64,000 bases of DNA from Nomia melanderi (GCF_051020985.1 NW_027475145.1:744001-808000), one strand, 5' to 3'; shown: positions 1 through 13,178, counted from the first letter of the stretch. Program-made: numbers and translations. The notes: generated from the letters alone by a model not told the origin.

Positions 1-760
1 CACAGATTCATGCGCCAGGGCATCCTGCAGATAATTCACTTTGGTTTATTGCGCTATCTCTAATAGCACCCGAGATATCACCAGATATATATTGGATTTT
101 ACCCTGACCCGGAGTGTCCGGCCCCATGAGACTGTGGTTGTCTCGGCCCCTGGTGGTCCGAGGTCGTTCCCGTTGCACAGATTCATGCGCCAGGGCCTCC
201 AGCAGATAATTCACTTTGGTTTATTGCGCTATCTCTAATAGCACCCGAGATATCACCAGATATATATTGGATTTTCCCCTGACCCTGAGTGTCCGGCCCC
301 ATGAGACTGTGGTTTTCTCGGCCCCTGGTCGTCCGAGGTCGTTCCCGCTGCACAGATTCATGCGCCAGGGCCTCCTACAGACAATGCACTTTGATTTATT
401 GCGCTATCTGTAATAGCAGCCGAGATATCACCAGATATATATTGGATTTTTCACTGACCCTGAGTGTCCGGCCCCATGAGGCGGTCGTTTTCTCGGCCCC
501 TGGTGGTCCGAGGTCGTTCCCGCTGCACAGATTCATGCGCCGGGGCCTCCTACAGACAATGCACTTTGATTCATTGCGCTATCTGTAATAGCACCCGAGA
601 TATCACCAGATATATATTGGATTTTACCCTGACCCTGAGTGTCCGGCCCCATGAGACGGTCGTTGTCTCTGCCCCTGGAGGTCCGAGGACGTTCCCGCTG
701 CACAGATTCATGCGCCAGCGCCTCCTACAGGTAATGCACTTTGATTTATTGCGCTATCTG

Positions 761-934
761 TAATAGGACCCGAGATATCACCAGATATATATTGGATTTT
801 TCCCTGACCCTGAGTGTCCGGCCCCATGAGAAGGTGGTTGTCTCGCCCCTGGTGCTCCGAGGTCGTTCCCGCTGCACAGATTCATGCGCCAGGGCCTTCT
901 ACAGACAATGCACTTTGATTTATTGCGCTATCTG
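761..934 (+). repeat. 174-bp monomer, deletion lineage A, copy 1
   Basis: One G is missing from TCTCGGCCCC near 845, giving TCTCGCCCC. It occurs with the linked variants TAATAGGACC and GAGAAGGTGGTTG, which mark this lineage. Confidence 0.85.
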
Positions 935-2159
935 TAATAGCAGCCGAGATATCACCAGATATATATTGGATTTTTCACTGACTCTGAGTGTCCGGCCCCA
1001 TGAGGCGGTCGTTTTCTCGGCCCCTGGTGGTCCGAGGTCGTTCCCGCTGCACAGATTCATGCGTCAGGGCCTCCTACAGACAATGCACTTTGATTTATTG
1101 CGCTATCTGTAATAGCACCCGAGATATCACCAGATATATATTGGATTTTACCCTGACCCTGAGTGTCCGGCCCCATGAGACGGTCGTTTTCTCGGCCCCT
1201 GGTGGTCCGAGGTCGTTCCCGCTGCACAGATTCATGCGCCAGGGCCTCCTACAGATAATTCACTTTGGTTTATTGCGCTATCTCTAATAGCACCCGAGAT
1301 ATCAGCTGATATATATTGGATTTTTCACTGACCCTGAGTGACCGGCCCAATGAGACAGTGGTTTTCTCGGCCCCTGGTGGTCCGAGGTCGTTCCCGCTGC
1401 ACAGATTCATGCGCCAGGGCCTCCTGCAGATAATTCACTTTGGTTTATTGCGCTATCTCTAATAGCACCCGAGATATCACCAGATATATATTGGATTTTT
1501 CCCTGACCCTGAGTGTCCGGCCCCATGAGAAGGTGGTTGTCTCGGTCCATGGTGTTCCGAGGTCGTTCCCGCTGAACAGATTCATGCGCCAGGGCCTTCT
1601 ACAGGCAATGCACTTTGATTTATTGCGCTATCTGTAATAGCACCCGAGATATCACCAGATATATATTGGATTTTTCACTGACCCTGAGTGTCCGGCCCCA
1701 TGAGGCGGTCGTTTTCTCGGCCCCTGGAGGTCCGAGGACGTTCCCGCTGCACAGATTCATGCGCCAGGGCCTCCTACAGACAATGCACTTTGATTTATTG
1801 CGCTATCTGTAATAGCACTTGAGATATCACCAGATATATATTGGATTTTACCCTGACCCTGAGTGTCCGGACCCATGAGATGGTGGTTTTCTCGGCCCCT
1901 GGTGGTCCGAGGTCGTTCCCGCTGCACAGATTCATGCGCCAGGGCATCCTGCAGATAATTCACTTTGGTTTATTGCGCTATCTCTAATAGCACCCGAGAT
2001 ATCACCAGATATATATTGGATTTTACCCTGACCCCGAGTGTCCGGCCCCATGAGACTGTGGTTTTCTCGGCCCCTGGTGGTCCGAGGTCGTTCCCGTTGC
2101 ACAGATTCATGCGCCAGGGCCTCCAGCAGATAATTCACTTTGGTTTATTGCGCTATATC

Positions 2160-2859
2160 TAATAGCACCCGAGATATCACCAGATATATATTGGATTTTC
2201 CCCTGACCCTGAGTGTCCGGCCCCATGAGACTGTGGTTTTCTCGGCCCCTGGTGGTCCGAGGTCGTTCCCGCTGCACTGATTCATTCGCCTGGGCCTCCT
2301 ACAGACAATGCACTTTGATTTATTGCGCTATCTGTAATAATACCCGAGATATCACCAGATATATATTGGATTTTTCCCTGACCCTGAATGTCCGGCTCCA
2401 TGAGACGGTGATTTTCTCGGCCCCTGGTGGTCCGAGGTCCTTCCCGCTGCACAGATTCATTCGCCTGGGCCTCCTACAGACAATGCATTTTGATTTATTG
2501 CGCTATCTGTAATAGTACCCGAGATATCACCAGATATATATTGGATTTTCCCCTGACCCTGAGTGTCCGGCCCCATGAGACTGTGGTTTTCTCGGCCCCT
2601 GGTGGTCCGAGGTCGTTCCCGCTGCACTGATTCATTCGCCTGGGCCTCCTACAGACAATGCACTTTGATTTATTGCGCTATCTGTAATAATACCCGAGAT
2701 ATCACCAGATATATATTGGATTTTTCCCTGACCCTGAATGTCCGGCTCCATGAGACGGTGATTTTCTCGGCCCCTGGTGGTCCGAGGTCCTTCCCGCTGC
2801 ACAGATTCATTCGCCTGGGCCTCCTACAGACAATGCATTTTGATTTATTGCGCTATCTG
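2160..2859 (+). repeat. Tandem duplication of a 2-monomer (350-bp) unit
   Basis: Copies 2160-2509 and 2510-2859 appear identical except for CACCC versus TACCC just after the start. Each pairs a monomer carrying CTGCACTGATTCATTCGCCT with one carrying the rare CTGAATGTCCGGCTCCATG. The same second monomer type recurs singly near 13.57 kb and 16.9 kb. Confidence 0.85.
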
Positions 2860-3384
2860 TAATAGTACCCGAGATATCACCAGATATATATTGGATTTTA
2901 CCCTGACCCTGAGTGCCCGGCCCCATGAGACGGTCGTTGTGTCGGCCCCTGGAGGTCCGAGGACGTTCCCGGTGCACAGATTCATGCGCCAGGGCCTCCT
3001 GCAGGTAATGCACTTTGATTTATTGCGCTATCTGTAATAGCACCCGAGATATCACCAGATATATATTGTATTTTCCCCTGACCCTGAGTGACCGGACCCA
3101 TGTGATGGTGGTTTTCTCGGCCCCTGGTGGTCCGAGGTCGTTCCCGCTGCACAGATTCATGCGCCAGGGCATCCTGCAGATAATTCACTTTGGTTTATTG
3201 CGCTATCTCTAATAGCACCCGAGATATCAGCAGATATATATTGGATTTTTCACTGACCCTGAGTGTCCGGCCCCATGAGACGGTCGTTTTCTCGGACCCT
3301 GGTGGTCCGAGGTCGTTCCCGCTGCACAGATTCATGCGCCAGGGCGTCCTGCAGTTAATTCACTTTGGTTTATTCCGCTATCTG

Positions 3385-3558
3385 TAATAGCACCCGAGAT
3401 ATCACCAGATATATATTGGATTTTTCACTGACCCTGAGTGTCCGGCCCCATGAGACGGTCGTTTTCTCGGCCCCTGGTGGTCCGAGGTCGTCCCGCTGCA
3501 CAGATTCATGCGCCAGGGCCTCATGCAGATAATTCACTTTCGTTTATTGCGCTATCTG
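3385..3558 (+). repeat. 174-bp monomer, deletion lineage B, copy 1
   Basis: GTCGTTCCCG has lost one T (near 3490). Linked variants downstream are CTCATGCAGATAATTC and CACTTTCG. Confidence 0.85.
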
Positions 3559-5308
3559 TAATAGCACCCGAGATATCACCAGATATATATTGGATTTTTC
3601 ACTGACCCTGAGTGTCCGGCCCCATGAGGCGGTCGTTTTCTCGGCCCCTGGTGGTCCGAGGTCGTTCCCGCTGCACAGATTCATGCGCCAGGGCCTCCTA
3701 CAGACAATGCACTTTGATTCATTGCGCTATCTGTAATAGCACCCGAGATATCACCAGATATATATTGGATTTTACCCTGACCCTGAGTGTCCGGCCCCAT
3801 GAGACGGTCGTTGTCTCTGCCCCTGGATGTCCGAGGACGTTCCCGCTGCACAGATTCATGCGCCAGGGCCTCCTACAGGTAATGCACTTTGGTTTATTGC
3901 GCTATCTGTAATAGCACCCGAGATATCACCAGATATATATTGGATTTTCCCCTGACCCTGAGTGTCCGGACCCATGAGACGGTGGTTTTCTCGGCCCCTG
4001 GTGGTCCGAGGTCGTTCCCTCTGGCCAGATTCATGCGCCTGGCCCTCCTACAGACAATGCACTTTGGTTTATTGCGCTATCTGTAATAGCACCCGAGATA
4101 TCACCACATATATATTGGATTTTCCCCTGACCCTGAGTGTCCGGCCCCGTGAGTCGGTGGTTTTCTCGGCCCCTGGTGGTCCGAGGTCGTTCCCGCTGCG
4201 CAGATTCATGCGCCAGGGCCTCCTACAGACAATGCACTTTGGTTTATTGCGCTATTTGTAATAGCACCCGAGATATCACCAGATATATATTGGATTTTCC
4301 CCTGACCCTGAGTGTCCGGCCCCATGAGACTGTGGTTTTCTCGGCCCCTGGTGGTCCGAGGTCGTTCCCGCTGGCCAGATTCATGCGCCTGGGCCTCCTA
4401 CAGACAATGCACTTTGATTTATTGCGCTATCTCTAATAGCACCCGAGATATCACCAGACATATATTGGATTTTCCCCTGACCCTGAGTGTCCGGACCCAT
4501 GAGACGGTGGTTTTCTCGGCCCCTGGTGGTCCGAGGTCGTTCCCGCTGGCCAGATTCATGCGCCTGGCCCTCCTACAGACAATGCACTTTGGTTTATTGC
4601 GCTATCTCTAATAGCACCCGAGATATCACCAGATATATATTGGATTTTCCCCTGACCCTGAGTGTCCGGCCCCGTGAGTCGGTGGTTTTCTCGGCCCCTG
4701 GTGGTCCGAGGTCGTTCCCGCTGCGCAGATTCATGCGCCAGGGCCTCCTACAGACAATGCACTTTGGTTTATTGCGCTATCTGTAATAGCACCCGAGATA
4801 TCACCAGATATATATTGGATTTTCCCCTGACCCTGAGTGTACGGCCCCATGAGACTGTGGTTTTCTCGGCCCCTGGTGGTCCGAGGTCGTTCCCGCTGGC
4901 CAGATTCATGCGCCTGGGCCTCCTACAGACAATGCACTTTGATTTAGTGCGCTATCTCTAATAGCACCCGAGATATCACCAGATATATATTGGATTTTTC
5001 CCTGACCCTGAGTGTCCGGCGCCATGTGACGGTGGTTCTCTTGGCCCCTGGTGGTCCGAGGGCGTTCCCGCTGCACAGATGCATGCGCCAGGGCCTCCTG
5101 CAGATAATTCACTTTGGTTTATTGCGCTATCTCTAATAGCACCCGAGATATCACCAGATATATATTGGATTTTCCCCTGACCCTGAGTGTCCGGCCCCGT
5201 GAGTCGGTGTTTTTCTCGGCCCCTGGTGGTCCGAGGTCGTTCCCGCTGCCCGGATTCATGCGCCAGGGCCTCCTACAGACAATGCACTTTGGTTTATTGC
5301 GCTATCTC

Positions 5309-5483
5309 TAATAGCACCCGAGATATCACCCGATATTTGCTGGATTTTTACATGACCTTGGGTGACGGATTCCGAATATCTGTAATTTTCTCGGCCACTG
5401 GTGGTCCGAGGTCGCTCCTGCGGCACAGATTCATTCGCAAGGGCCTCCTACAGACAATGCACTTTGGTTTATTGCGCTATCTG
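5309..5483 (+). repeat. Strongly diverged monomer, copy 1
   Basis: From about 5331 to 5442 the sequence departs from consensus by roughly 22 of the first 69 bases, yet the alignment has no gap and both flanks are normal. Marker strings are ATATTTGCTGG, GGTGACGGATTCCG and CGGCACAGATTCATTCGCAA. The CTCGG/CCGAG dyad is retained. Confidence 0.85.
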
Positions 5484-5657
5484 TAATAGCACCCGAGATA
5501 TCACCAGATATATATTGAATTTTCCCCTGACCCTGAGTGTCCGGCCCCATGAGACTGTGGTTTTCCCGGCCCCTGGTGGTCCGAGGTCGTTCCCGCTGCA
5601 CAGATTCATGCGGCAGGGCTCCTACAGACAATGCACTTTGATTTGTTGGGCTATCTG
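5484..5657 (+). repeat. 174-bp monomer with a private deletion
   Basis: One C is missing from AGGGCCTCC near 5619 (CGGCAGGGCTCC). I saw this deletion nowhere else. It lets a chance open frame run 144 codons (5401-5835), the longest in the window, and that frame has no sign of being coding. Confidence 0.8.
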
Positions 5658-7057
5658 TAATAGCACCCGAGATATCACCAGATATATATTGGATTTTCCC
5701 CTGACCCTGAGTGTCCGGCCCCATGAGACGGTGGTTTTCTCGGCCCCTGGTGGTCGGAGGTCGTTCCTGCTGGCCAGATTCATTCGCCTGGGCCTCCTAC
5801 AGACAATGCACTTTGATTTATTGCGCTATCTCTAATAGCACCCGAGATATCACCGGATATATATTGGATTTTCCCCTGACCCTGAGTGTCCGGCCCCGTG
5901 AGTCGGTGGTTTTCTCGGCCCCTGGTGGTCCGAGGTCGTTCCCGCTGCGCAGATTCATGCGTCAGGGCCTCCTACAGACAATGCACTTTGGTTTATTGCG
6001 CTATCTGTAATAGCACCCGAGATATCACCAGATATATATTGGATTTTCCCCTGACCCTGAGTGTCCGGCCCCATGAGACTGTGGTTTTCTCGGCCCCTGG
6101 TGGTCCGAGGTCGTTCCCGCTGGCCAGATTCATGCGCCTGGGCCTCCTACAGACAATGCACTTTGATTTATTGCGCTATCTCTAATAGCACCCGAGATAT
6201 CACCAGACATATATTGGATTTTCCCCTGACCCTGAGTGTCCGGACCCATGAGACGGTGGTTTTCTCGGCCCCTGGTGGTCCGAGGTCGTTCCCGCTGGCC
6301 AGATTCATGCGCCTGGCCCTCCTACAGACAATGCACTTTGGTTTATTGCGCTATCTCTAATAGCACCCGAGATATCACCAGATATATATTGGATTTTCCC
6401 CTGACCCTGAGTGTCCGGCCCCATGAGACTGTGGTTTTCTCGGCCCCTGGTGGTCCGAGGTCGTTCCCGCTGGCCAGATTCATGCGCCTGGGCCTCCTAC
6501 AGACAATGCACTTTGATTTAGTGCGCTATCTCTAATAGCACCCGAGATATCACCAGATATATATTGGATTTTTCCCTGACCCTGAGTGTCCGGCGCCATG
6601 TGACGGTGGTTTTCTCGGCCCCTGGTGGTCCGAGGTCGTTCCCGCTGCACAGATTCATGCGCCAGGGCCTCCTGCAGATAATTCACTTTGGTTTATTGCG
6701 CTATCTCTAATAGCACCCGAGATATCACCAGATATATATTGGATTTTTCCCTGACCCTGAGTGTCCGGCCCCATGAGACTGCGGTTTTCTCGGCCCCTGG
6801 TGGTCCGAGGTCGTTTCCCCTGCACAGATTCATGCACCAGGTCCTCCTACAGACAATGCACTTTGATTTATTGCGCTATCTGTAATAGCACCCGAGATAT
6901 CAGCAGATATATATTGGATTTTTCACTGACCCTGAGTGTCCGGCCCCATGAGACGGTCGTTTTCTCGGACCCTGGTGGTCCGAGGTCGTTCCCGCTGCAC
7001 AGATTCAAGCGCCAGGGCGTCCTGCAGTTAATTCACTTTGGTTTATTGCGCTATCTG

Positions 7058-7231
7058 TAATAGCACCCGAGATATCACCAGATATATATTGGTTTTTTCC
7101 CTGACCCTGAGTGTCCGGCCCCATGAGAAGGTGGTTGTCTCGCCCCTGGTGGTCCGACGTCGTTCCCGCTGCACAGATTCATGCGCCAGGGCCTCCTACA
7201 GACAATGCACTTTGATTTATTGCGCTATCTG
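7058..7231 (+). repeat. 174-bp monomer, deletion lineage A, copy 2 (recombinant)
   Basis: It has the same missing G (near 7141) and GAGAAGGTGGTTG, but the start is TAATAGCACC and a private GACGTCG follows. It looks like a mosaic of lineage A and another monomer. Confidence 0.8.
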
Positions 7232-7406
7232 TAATAGCACCCGAGATATCACCAGATATATATTGGATTTTACCCTTACCCTGAGTGTCCGGCCCCATGA
7301 GACAGCGGTTTTTTCGGCCCCTGGTGGTCCGAGGTCGTTCCCCCTGCACATATTCATGCGCCAGGGCCTCCTACAGACAATGCACTTTGATTTATTGCGC
7401 TATCTG

Positions 7407-7580
7407 TAACAGCACCCGAGATATCAGCAGATATATATTGGATTTTTCACTGACCCTGAGTGTCCGGCCCCATGAGACGGTCGTTTTCTCGGCCCCTGGT
7501 GGTTCGAGGTCGTCCCGCTGCACAGATTCATGCGCCAGGGCCTCATGCAGATAATTCACTTTCGTTTATTGCGCTATCTC
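7407..7580 (+). repeat. 174-bp monomer, deletion lineage B, copy 2
   Basis: It has the same T loss near 7511 and the same CTCATGCAG/CACTTTCG linkage. Its start is TAACAG, which breaks the usual tandem stop motif. Confidence 0.85.
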
Positions 7581-9855
7581 TAATAGCACCCGAGATATCA
7601 GCAGATATATATTGGATTTTTCACTGACCCTGAGTGTCCGGCCCCATGAGACGGTGGTTTTCTCGGTCCATGGTGTTCCGAGGTCGTTCCCGCTGAACAG
7701 ATTCATGCGCCAGGGCCTTCTACAGGCAATGCACTGTGATTTATTGCGCTATCTGTAATAGCACACGAGATAGCACCAGATATATATTGGATTTTTCACT
7801 GACCCTGAGTGTCCGGCCCCATGAGGCGGTCGTTTTCTCGGCCCCTGGGGGTCCGAGGACGTTCCCGCTGCACAGATTCATGCGCCACGGCCTCCTACAG
7901 ACAATGCACTTTGATTTATTGCGCTATCTGTAATAGCACTTGAGATATCACCAGATATATATTGGATTTTACCCTGACCCTGAGTGTCCGGACCCATGAG
8001 ATGGTGGTTTTCTCGGCCCCTGGTGGTCCGAGGTCGTTCCCGGTGCACAGATTCATGCGCCAGGGCCTCCTGCAGGTAATGCACTTTGATTTATTGCGCT
8101 ATCTGTAATAGCACCCGAGATATCACCAGATATATATTGTATTTTCCCCTGACCATGAGTGACCGGACCCATGAGATGGTCGTTTTCTCGGCCCCTGGTG
8201 GTCCGAGGTCGTTCCCGCTGCACAGATTCATGCGCCAGGGCATCCTGCAGATAATTCACTTTGGTTTATTGCGCTATCTCTAATAGCACCCGAGATATCA
8301 CCAGATATATATTGGATTTTACCCTGACCCGGAGTGTCCGGCCCCATGAGACTGTGGTTTTCTCGGCCCCTGGTGGTCCGAGCTCGTTCCCGTTGCACAG
8401 ATTCATGCGCCAGGGCCTCCAGCAGATAATTCACTTTGGTTTATTGCGCTATCTCTAATAGCACCCGAGATATCACCAGATATATATTGGATTTTCCCCT
8501 GACCCTGAGTGTCCGGCCCCATGAGACTGTGGTTTTCTCGGCCCCTGGTCGTCCGAGGTCGTTCCCGCTGCACAGATTCATGCGCCAGGGCCTCCTACAG
8601 ACAATGCACTTTGATTTATTGCGCTATCTGTAATAGCAGCCGAGATATCACCAGATATATATTGGATTTTTCACTGACCCTGAGTGTCCGGCCCCATGAG
8701 GCGGTCGTTTTCTCGGCCCCTGGTGGTCCGAGGTCGTTCCCGCTGCACAGATTCATGCGCCAGGGCCTCCTACAGACAATGCACTTTGATTCATTGCGCT
8801 ATCTGTAATAGCACCCGAGATATCACCAGATATATATTGGATTTTACCCTGACCCTGAGTGTCCGGCCCCATGAGACGGTCGTTGTCTCTGCCCCTGGAG
8901 GTCCGAGGACGTTCCCGCTGCACAGATTCATGCGCCAGGGCCTCCTACAGGTAATACACTTTGATTTATTGCGCTATCTGTAATAGGACCCGAGATATCA
9001 CCAGATATATATTGTATTTTCCCCTGACCATGAGTGACCGGACCCATGAGATGGTGGTTTTCTCGGCCCCTGGTGGTCCGAGGTCGTTCCCGCTGCACAG
9101 ATTCATGCGCCAGGGCCTCCTACAGACAATGCACTTTGATTTATTGCGCTATCTGTAATAGCACCCGAGATATCACCAGATATATATTGGATTTTACCCT
9201 GACCCTGAGTGTCCGGCCCCATGAGACGGTCGTTTTCTCGGCCCCTGGTGGTCCGAGGTCGTTCCCGCTGCACAGATTCATGCGCCAGGGCCGCCTACAG
9301 ATAATTCACTTTGGTTTATTGCGCTATCTCTAATAGCACCCGAGATATCAGCTGATATATATTGGATTTTTCACTGACCCTGAGTGACCGGCCCAATGAG
9401 ACAGTGGTTTTCTCGGCCCCTGGTGGTCCGAGGTCGTTCCCGCTGCACAGATTCATGCGCCAGGGCCTCCTGCAGATAATTCACTTTGGTTTATTGCGCT
9501 ATCTCTAATAGCACCCGAGATATCACCAGATATATATTGGATTTTTCCCTGACCCTGAGTGTCCGGCCCCATGAGACTGCGGTTTTCTTGGCCCCTGGTG
9601 GTCCGAGGTCGTTTCCCCTGCACAGATTCATGCACCAGGTCCTCCTACAGACAATGCACTTTGATTTATTGCGCTATCTGTAATAGCACCCGAGATATCA
9701 GCAGATATATATTGGATTTTTCACTGACCCTGAGTGTCCGGCCCCATGAGACGGTCGTTTTCTCGGACCCTGGTGGTCCGAGGTCGTTCCCGCTGCACAG
9801 ATTCATGCGCCAGGGCGTCCTGCAGTTAATTCACTTTGGTTTATTGCGCTATCTG

Positions 9856-10029
9856 TAATAGCACCCGAGATATCACCAGATATATATTGGATTTTTCCCT
9901 GACCCTGAGTGTCCGGCCCCATGAGACGGTCGTTTTCTCGGCCCCTGGTGGTCCGAGGTCGTCCCGCTGCACAGATTCATGCGCCAGGGCCTCATGCAGA
10001 TAATTCACTTTCGTTTATTGCGCTATCTC
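9856..10029 (+). repeat. 174-bp monomer, deletion lineage B, copy 3
   Basis: The T loss is near 9961 with the same linked downstream variants. The next monomer (10030 onward, GATATCAGCAG) also matches the one after copy 2. Confidence 0.85.
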
Positions 10030-10554
10030 TAATAGCACCCGAGATATCAGCAGATATATATTGGATTTTTCACTGACCCTGAGTGTCCGGCCCCATGAGA
10101 CGGTGGTTTTCTCGGTCCATGGTGTTCCGAGGTCGTTCCCGCTGAACAGATTCATGCGCCAGGGCCTTGTACAGGCAATGCACTTTGATTTATTGCGCTA
10201 TCTGTAATAGCACCCGAGATATCACCAGATATATATTGGATTTTTCACTGACCCTGAGTGTCCGGCCCCATGAGGCGGTCGTTTTCTCGGCCCCTGGAGG
10301 TCCGAGGACGTTCCCGCTGCACAGATTCATGCGCCAGGGCCTCCTACAGACAATGCACTTTGATTTATTGCGCTATCTGTAATAGCACTTGAGATATCAC
10401 CAGATATATATTGGATTTTACCCTGACCCTGAGTGTCCGGACCCATGAGATGGTGGTTTTCTCGGCCCCTGGTGGTCCGAGGTCGTTCCCGCTGCACAGA
10501 TTCATGCGCCAGGGCATCCTGCAGATAATTCACTTTGGTTTATTGCGCTATCTC

Positions 10555-11254
10555 TAATAGCACCCGAGATATCACCAGATATATATTGGATTTTACCCTG
10601 ACCCCGAGTGTCCGGCCCCATGAGACTGTGGTTTTCTCGGCCCCTGGTGGTCCGAGGTCGTTCCCGTTGCACAGATTCATGCGCCAGGGCCTCCAGCAGA
10701 TAATTCACTTTGGTTTATTGCGCTATATCTAATAGCACCCGAGATATCACCAGATATATATTGGATTTTCCCCTGACCCTGAGTGTCCGGCCCCATGAGA
10801 CTGTGGTTTTCTCGGCCCCTGGTCGTCCGAGGTCGTTCCCGCTGCACGTATTCATGCGCCAGGGCCTCCTACAGACAATGCACTTTGGTTTATTGCGCTA
10901 TCTCTAATAGCACCCGAGATATCACCAGATATATATTGGATTTTACCCTGACCCCGAGTGTCCGGCCCCATGAGACTGTGGTTTTCTCGGCCCCTGGTGG
11001 TCCGAGGTCGTTCCCGTTGCACAGATTCATGCGCCAGGGCCTCCAGCAGATAATTCACTTTGGTTTATTGCGCTATATCTAATAGCACCCGAGATATCAC
11101 CAGATATATATTGGATTTTCCCCTGACCCTGAGTGTCCGGCCCCATGAGACTGTGGTTTTCTCGGCCCCTGGTCGTCCGAGGTCGTTCCCGCTGCACAGA
11201 TTCATGCGCCAGGGCCTCCTACAGACAATGCACTTTGGTTTATTGCGCTATCTC
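10555..11254 (+). repeat. Second tandem 2-monomer (350-bp) duplication
   Basis: Copies 10555-10904 and 10905-11254 differ at about 10846 (CACGTATTC) versus 11197 (CACAGATTC). Both carry the GACCCCGAGTG and CTCCAGCAGATAATTC variants that also mark 1.98-2.16 kb. Confidence 0.8.
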
Positions 11255-13004
11255 TAATAGCACCCGAGATATCACCAGATATATATTGGATTTTACCCTG
11301 ACCCTGAGTGCCCGGCCCCATGAGACGGTCGTTGTGTCGGCCCCTGGAGGTCCGAGGACGTTCCCGGTGCACAAATTCATGCGCCAGGGCCTCCTGCAGG
11401 TAATGCACTTTGATTTATTGCGCTATCTGTAATAGCACCCGAGATATCACCAGATATATATTGTATTTTCCCCTGACCATGAGTGACCGGACCCATGAGA
11501 TGGTGGTTTTCTCGGCCCCTGGTGGTCCGAGGTCGCTCCCGCTGCACAGATTCATGCGCCAGGGCATCCTGCAGATAATTCACTTTGGTTTATTGCGCTA
11601 TCTCTAATAGCACCCGAGATATCACCAGATATATATTGGATTTTACCCTGACCCGGAGTGTCCGGCCCCATGAGACTGTGGTTGTCTCGGCCCCTGGTGG
11701 TCCGAGGTCGTTCCCGTTGCACAGATTCATGCGCCAGGGCCTCCAGCAGATAATTCACTTTGGTTTATTGCGCTATCTCTAATAGCACCCGAGATATCAC
11801 CAGATATATATTGGATTTTCCCCTGACCCTGAGTGTCCGGCCCCATGAGACTGTGGTTTTCTCGGCCCCTGGTCGTCCGAGGTCGTTCCCGCTGCACAGA
11901 TTCATGCGCCAGGGCCTCCTACAGACAATGCACTTTGATTTATTGCGCTATCTGTAATAGCAGCCGAGATATCACCAGATATATATTGGATTTTTCACTG
12001 ACCCTGAGTGTCCGGCCCCATGAGGCGGTCGTTTTCTCGGCCCCTGGTGGTCCGAGGTCGTTCCCGCTGCACAGATTCATGCGCCAGGGCCTCCTACAGA
12101 CAATGCACTTTGATTCATTGCGCTATCTGTAATAGCACCCGAGATATCACCAGATATATATTGGATTTTACCCTGACCCTGAGTGTCCGGCCCCATGAGA
12201 CGGTCGTTGTCTCTGCCCCTGGAGGTCCGAGGACGTTCCCGCTGCACAGATTCATGCGCCAGGGCCTCCTACAGGTAATGCACTTTGATTTATTGCGCTA
12301 TCTGTAATAGGACCCGAGATATCACCAGATATATATTGGATTTTTCCCTGACCCTGTGTGTCCGGACCCATGAGATGGTGGTTTTCTCGGCCCCTGGTGG
12401 TCCGAGGTCGTTCCCGCTGCACAGATTCATGCGCCAGGGCATCCTGCAGATAATTCACTTTGGTTTATTGCGCTATCTGTAATAGTACCCGAGATATCAC
12501 CAGATATATATTGGATTTTACCCTGACCCTGAGTGCCCGGCCCCATGAGACGGTCGTTGTGTCGGCCCCTGGAGGTCCGAGGACGTTCCCGGTGCACAGA
12601 TTCATGCGCCAGGGCCTCCTGCAGGTAATGCACTTTGATTTATTGCGCTATCTGTAATAGCACCCGAGATATCACCAGATATATATTGTATTTTCCCCTG
12701 ACCCTGAGTGACCGGACCCATGAGATGGTGGTTTTCTCGGCCCCTGGTGGTCCGAGGTCGTTCCCGCTGCACAGATTCATGCGCCAGGGCATCCTGCAGA
12801 TAATTCACTTTGGTTTATTGCGCTATCTCTAATAGCACCCGAGATATCAGCAGATATATATTGGATTTTTCACTGACCCTGAGTGTCCGGCCCCATGAGA
12901 CGGTCGTTTTCTCGGACCCTGGTGGTCCGAGGTCGTTCCCGCTGCACAGATTCATGCGCCAGGGCGTCCTGCAGTTAATTCACTTTGGTTTATTCCGCTA
13001 TCTG

Positions 13005-13178
13005 TAATAGCACCCGAGATATCACCAGATATATATTGGATTTTTCACTGACCCTGAGTGTCCGGCCCCATGAGACGGTCGTTTTCTCGGCCCCTGGTGG
13101 TCCGAGGTCGTCCCGCTGCACAGATTCATGCGCCAGGGCCTCATGCAGATAATTCACTTTCGTTTATTGCGCTATCTC
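13005..13178 (+). repeat. 174-bp monomer, deletion lineage B, copy 4
   Basis: The T loss is near 13111. The upstream context (12.6-13.0 kb) matches that of copy 1 (2.98-3.4 kb), and the downstream context matches copies 2 and 3. Confidence 0.85.

Larger units (their letters stand above)
61..3908 (+). repeat. Left zone of diverged, mixed monomer types
   Basis: This zone holds 22 monomers of several types in irregular order. It contains a 350-bp dimer duplication (2160-2859) and two 174-bp monomers (761-934 and 3385-3558). The first 0.7 kb recurs almost unchanged near 8.22-8.95 kb and 11.55-12.28 kb. The AGATCT monomer type, frequent on the right, is absent here. Confidence 0.8.
4137..6690 (+). 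repeat. Internal duplication with a one-monomer slip
   Basis: About 4.1-4.6 kb matches 5.86-6.37 kb at offset 1749 (10 monomers less one base). About 4.8-5.1 kb matches 6.37-6.69 kb at offset 1574. The offset drops by exactly 175 between the parts, so one whole monomer was gained in the first copy or lost in the second. Confidence 0.75.
3909..6707 (+). repeat. First patch of TGGCCA-type monomers
   Basis: Many monomers here carry CTGGCCAGATTCATGCGCCT in place of the usual CTGCACAGATTCATGCGCCA, for example near 4020, 4370, 4545, 4895, 5770, 6120, 6295 and 6470. They are interleaved with a CCCCGTGAGTCGG type (near 4148, 4672, 5197, 5897). The patch contains an internal duplication offset by 10 and then 9 monomers, and one strongly diverged monomer (5309-5483). 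A related patch lies at 13.4-18.6 kb. Confidence 0.8.
8100..12300 (+). repeat. 19-monomer-offset duplication
   Basis: About 8.10-8.98 kb and 11.42-12.30 kb match at offset 3324 (19 monomers less one base). They share the private GACCATGAGTGACCGG and GACCCGGAGTG. The start of the window (1-737) is a third copy of most of this block. Confidence 0.8.

Noticed and set aside
2160..2859. A general 350-bp dimer period for the whole array.
   Set aside because: Clear dimers occur only here and at 10555-11254. Elsewhere adjacent monomer types do not alternate.
5309..5483. The diverged core at 5.33-5.44 kb as an inserted foreign sequence.
   Set aside because: It aligns to the normal monomer without any gap and monomer length is unchanged, so it is substitution or conversion rather than insertion.
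5401..5835. A 144-codon open frame, the longest in the window, and others of 117-124 codons near 741, 7038, 14559, 19283 and 23307.
   Set aside because: Each is lengthened only by the indels in its monomer. The translation is the satellite read through two or three frames, with no domain, signal peptide or codon bias.
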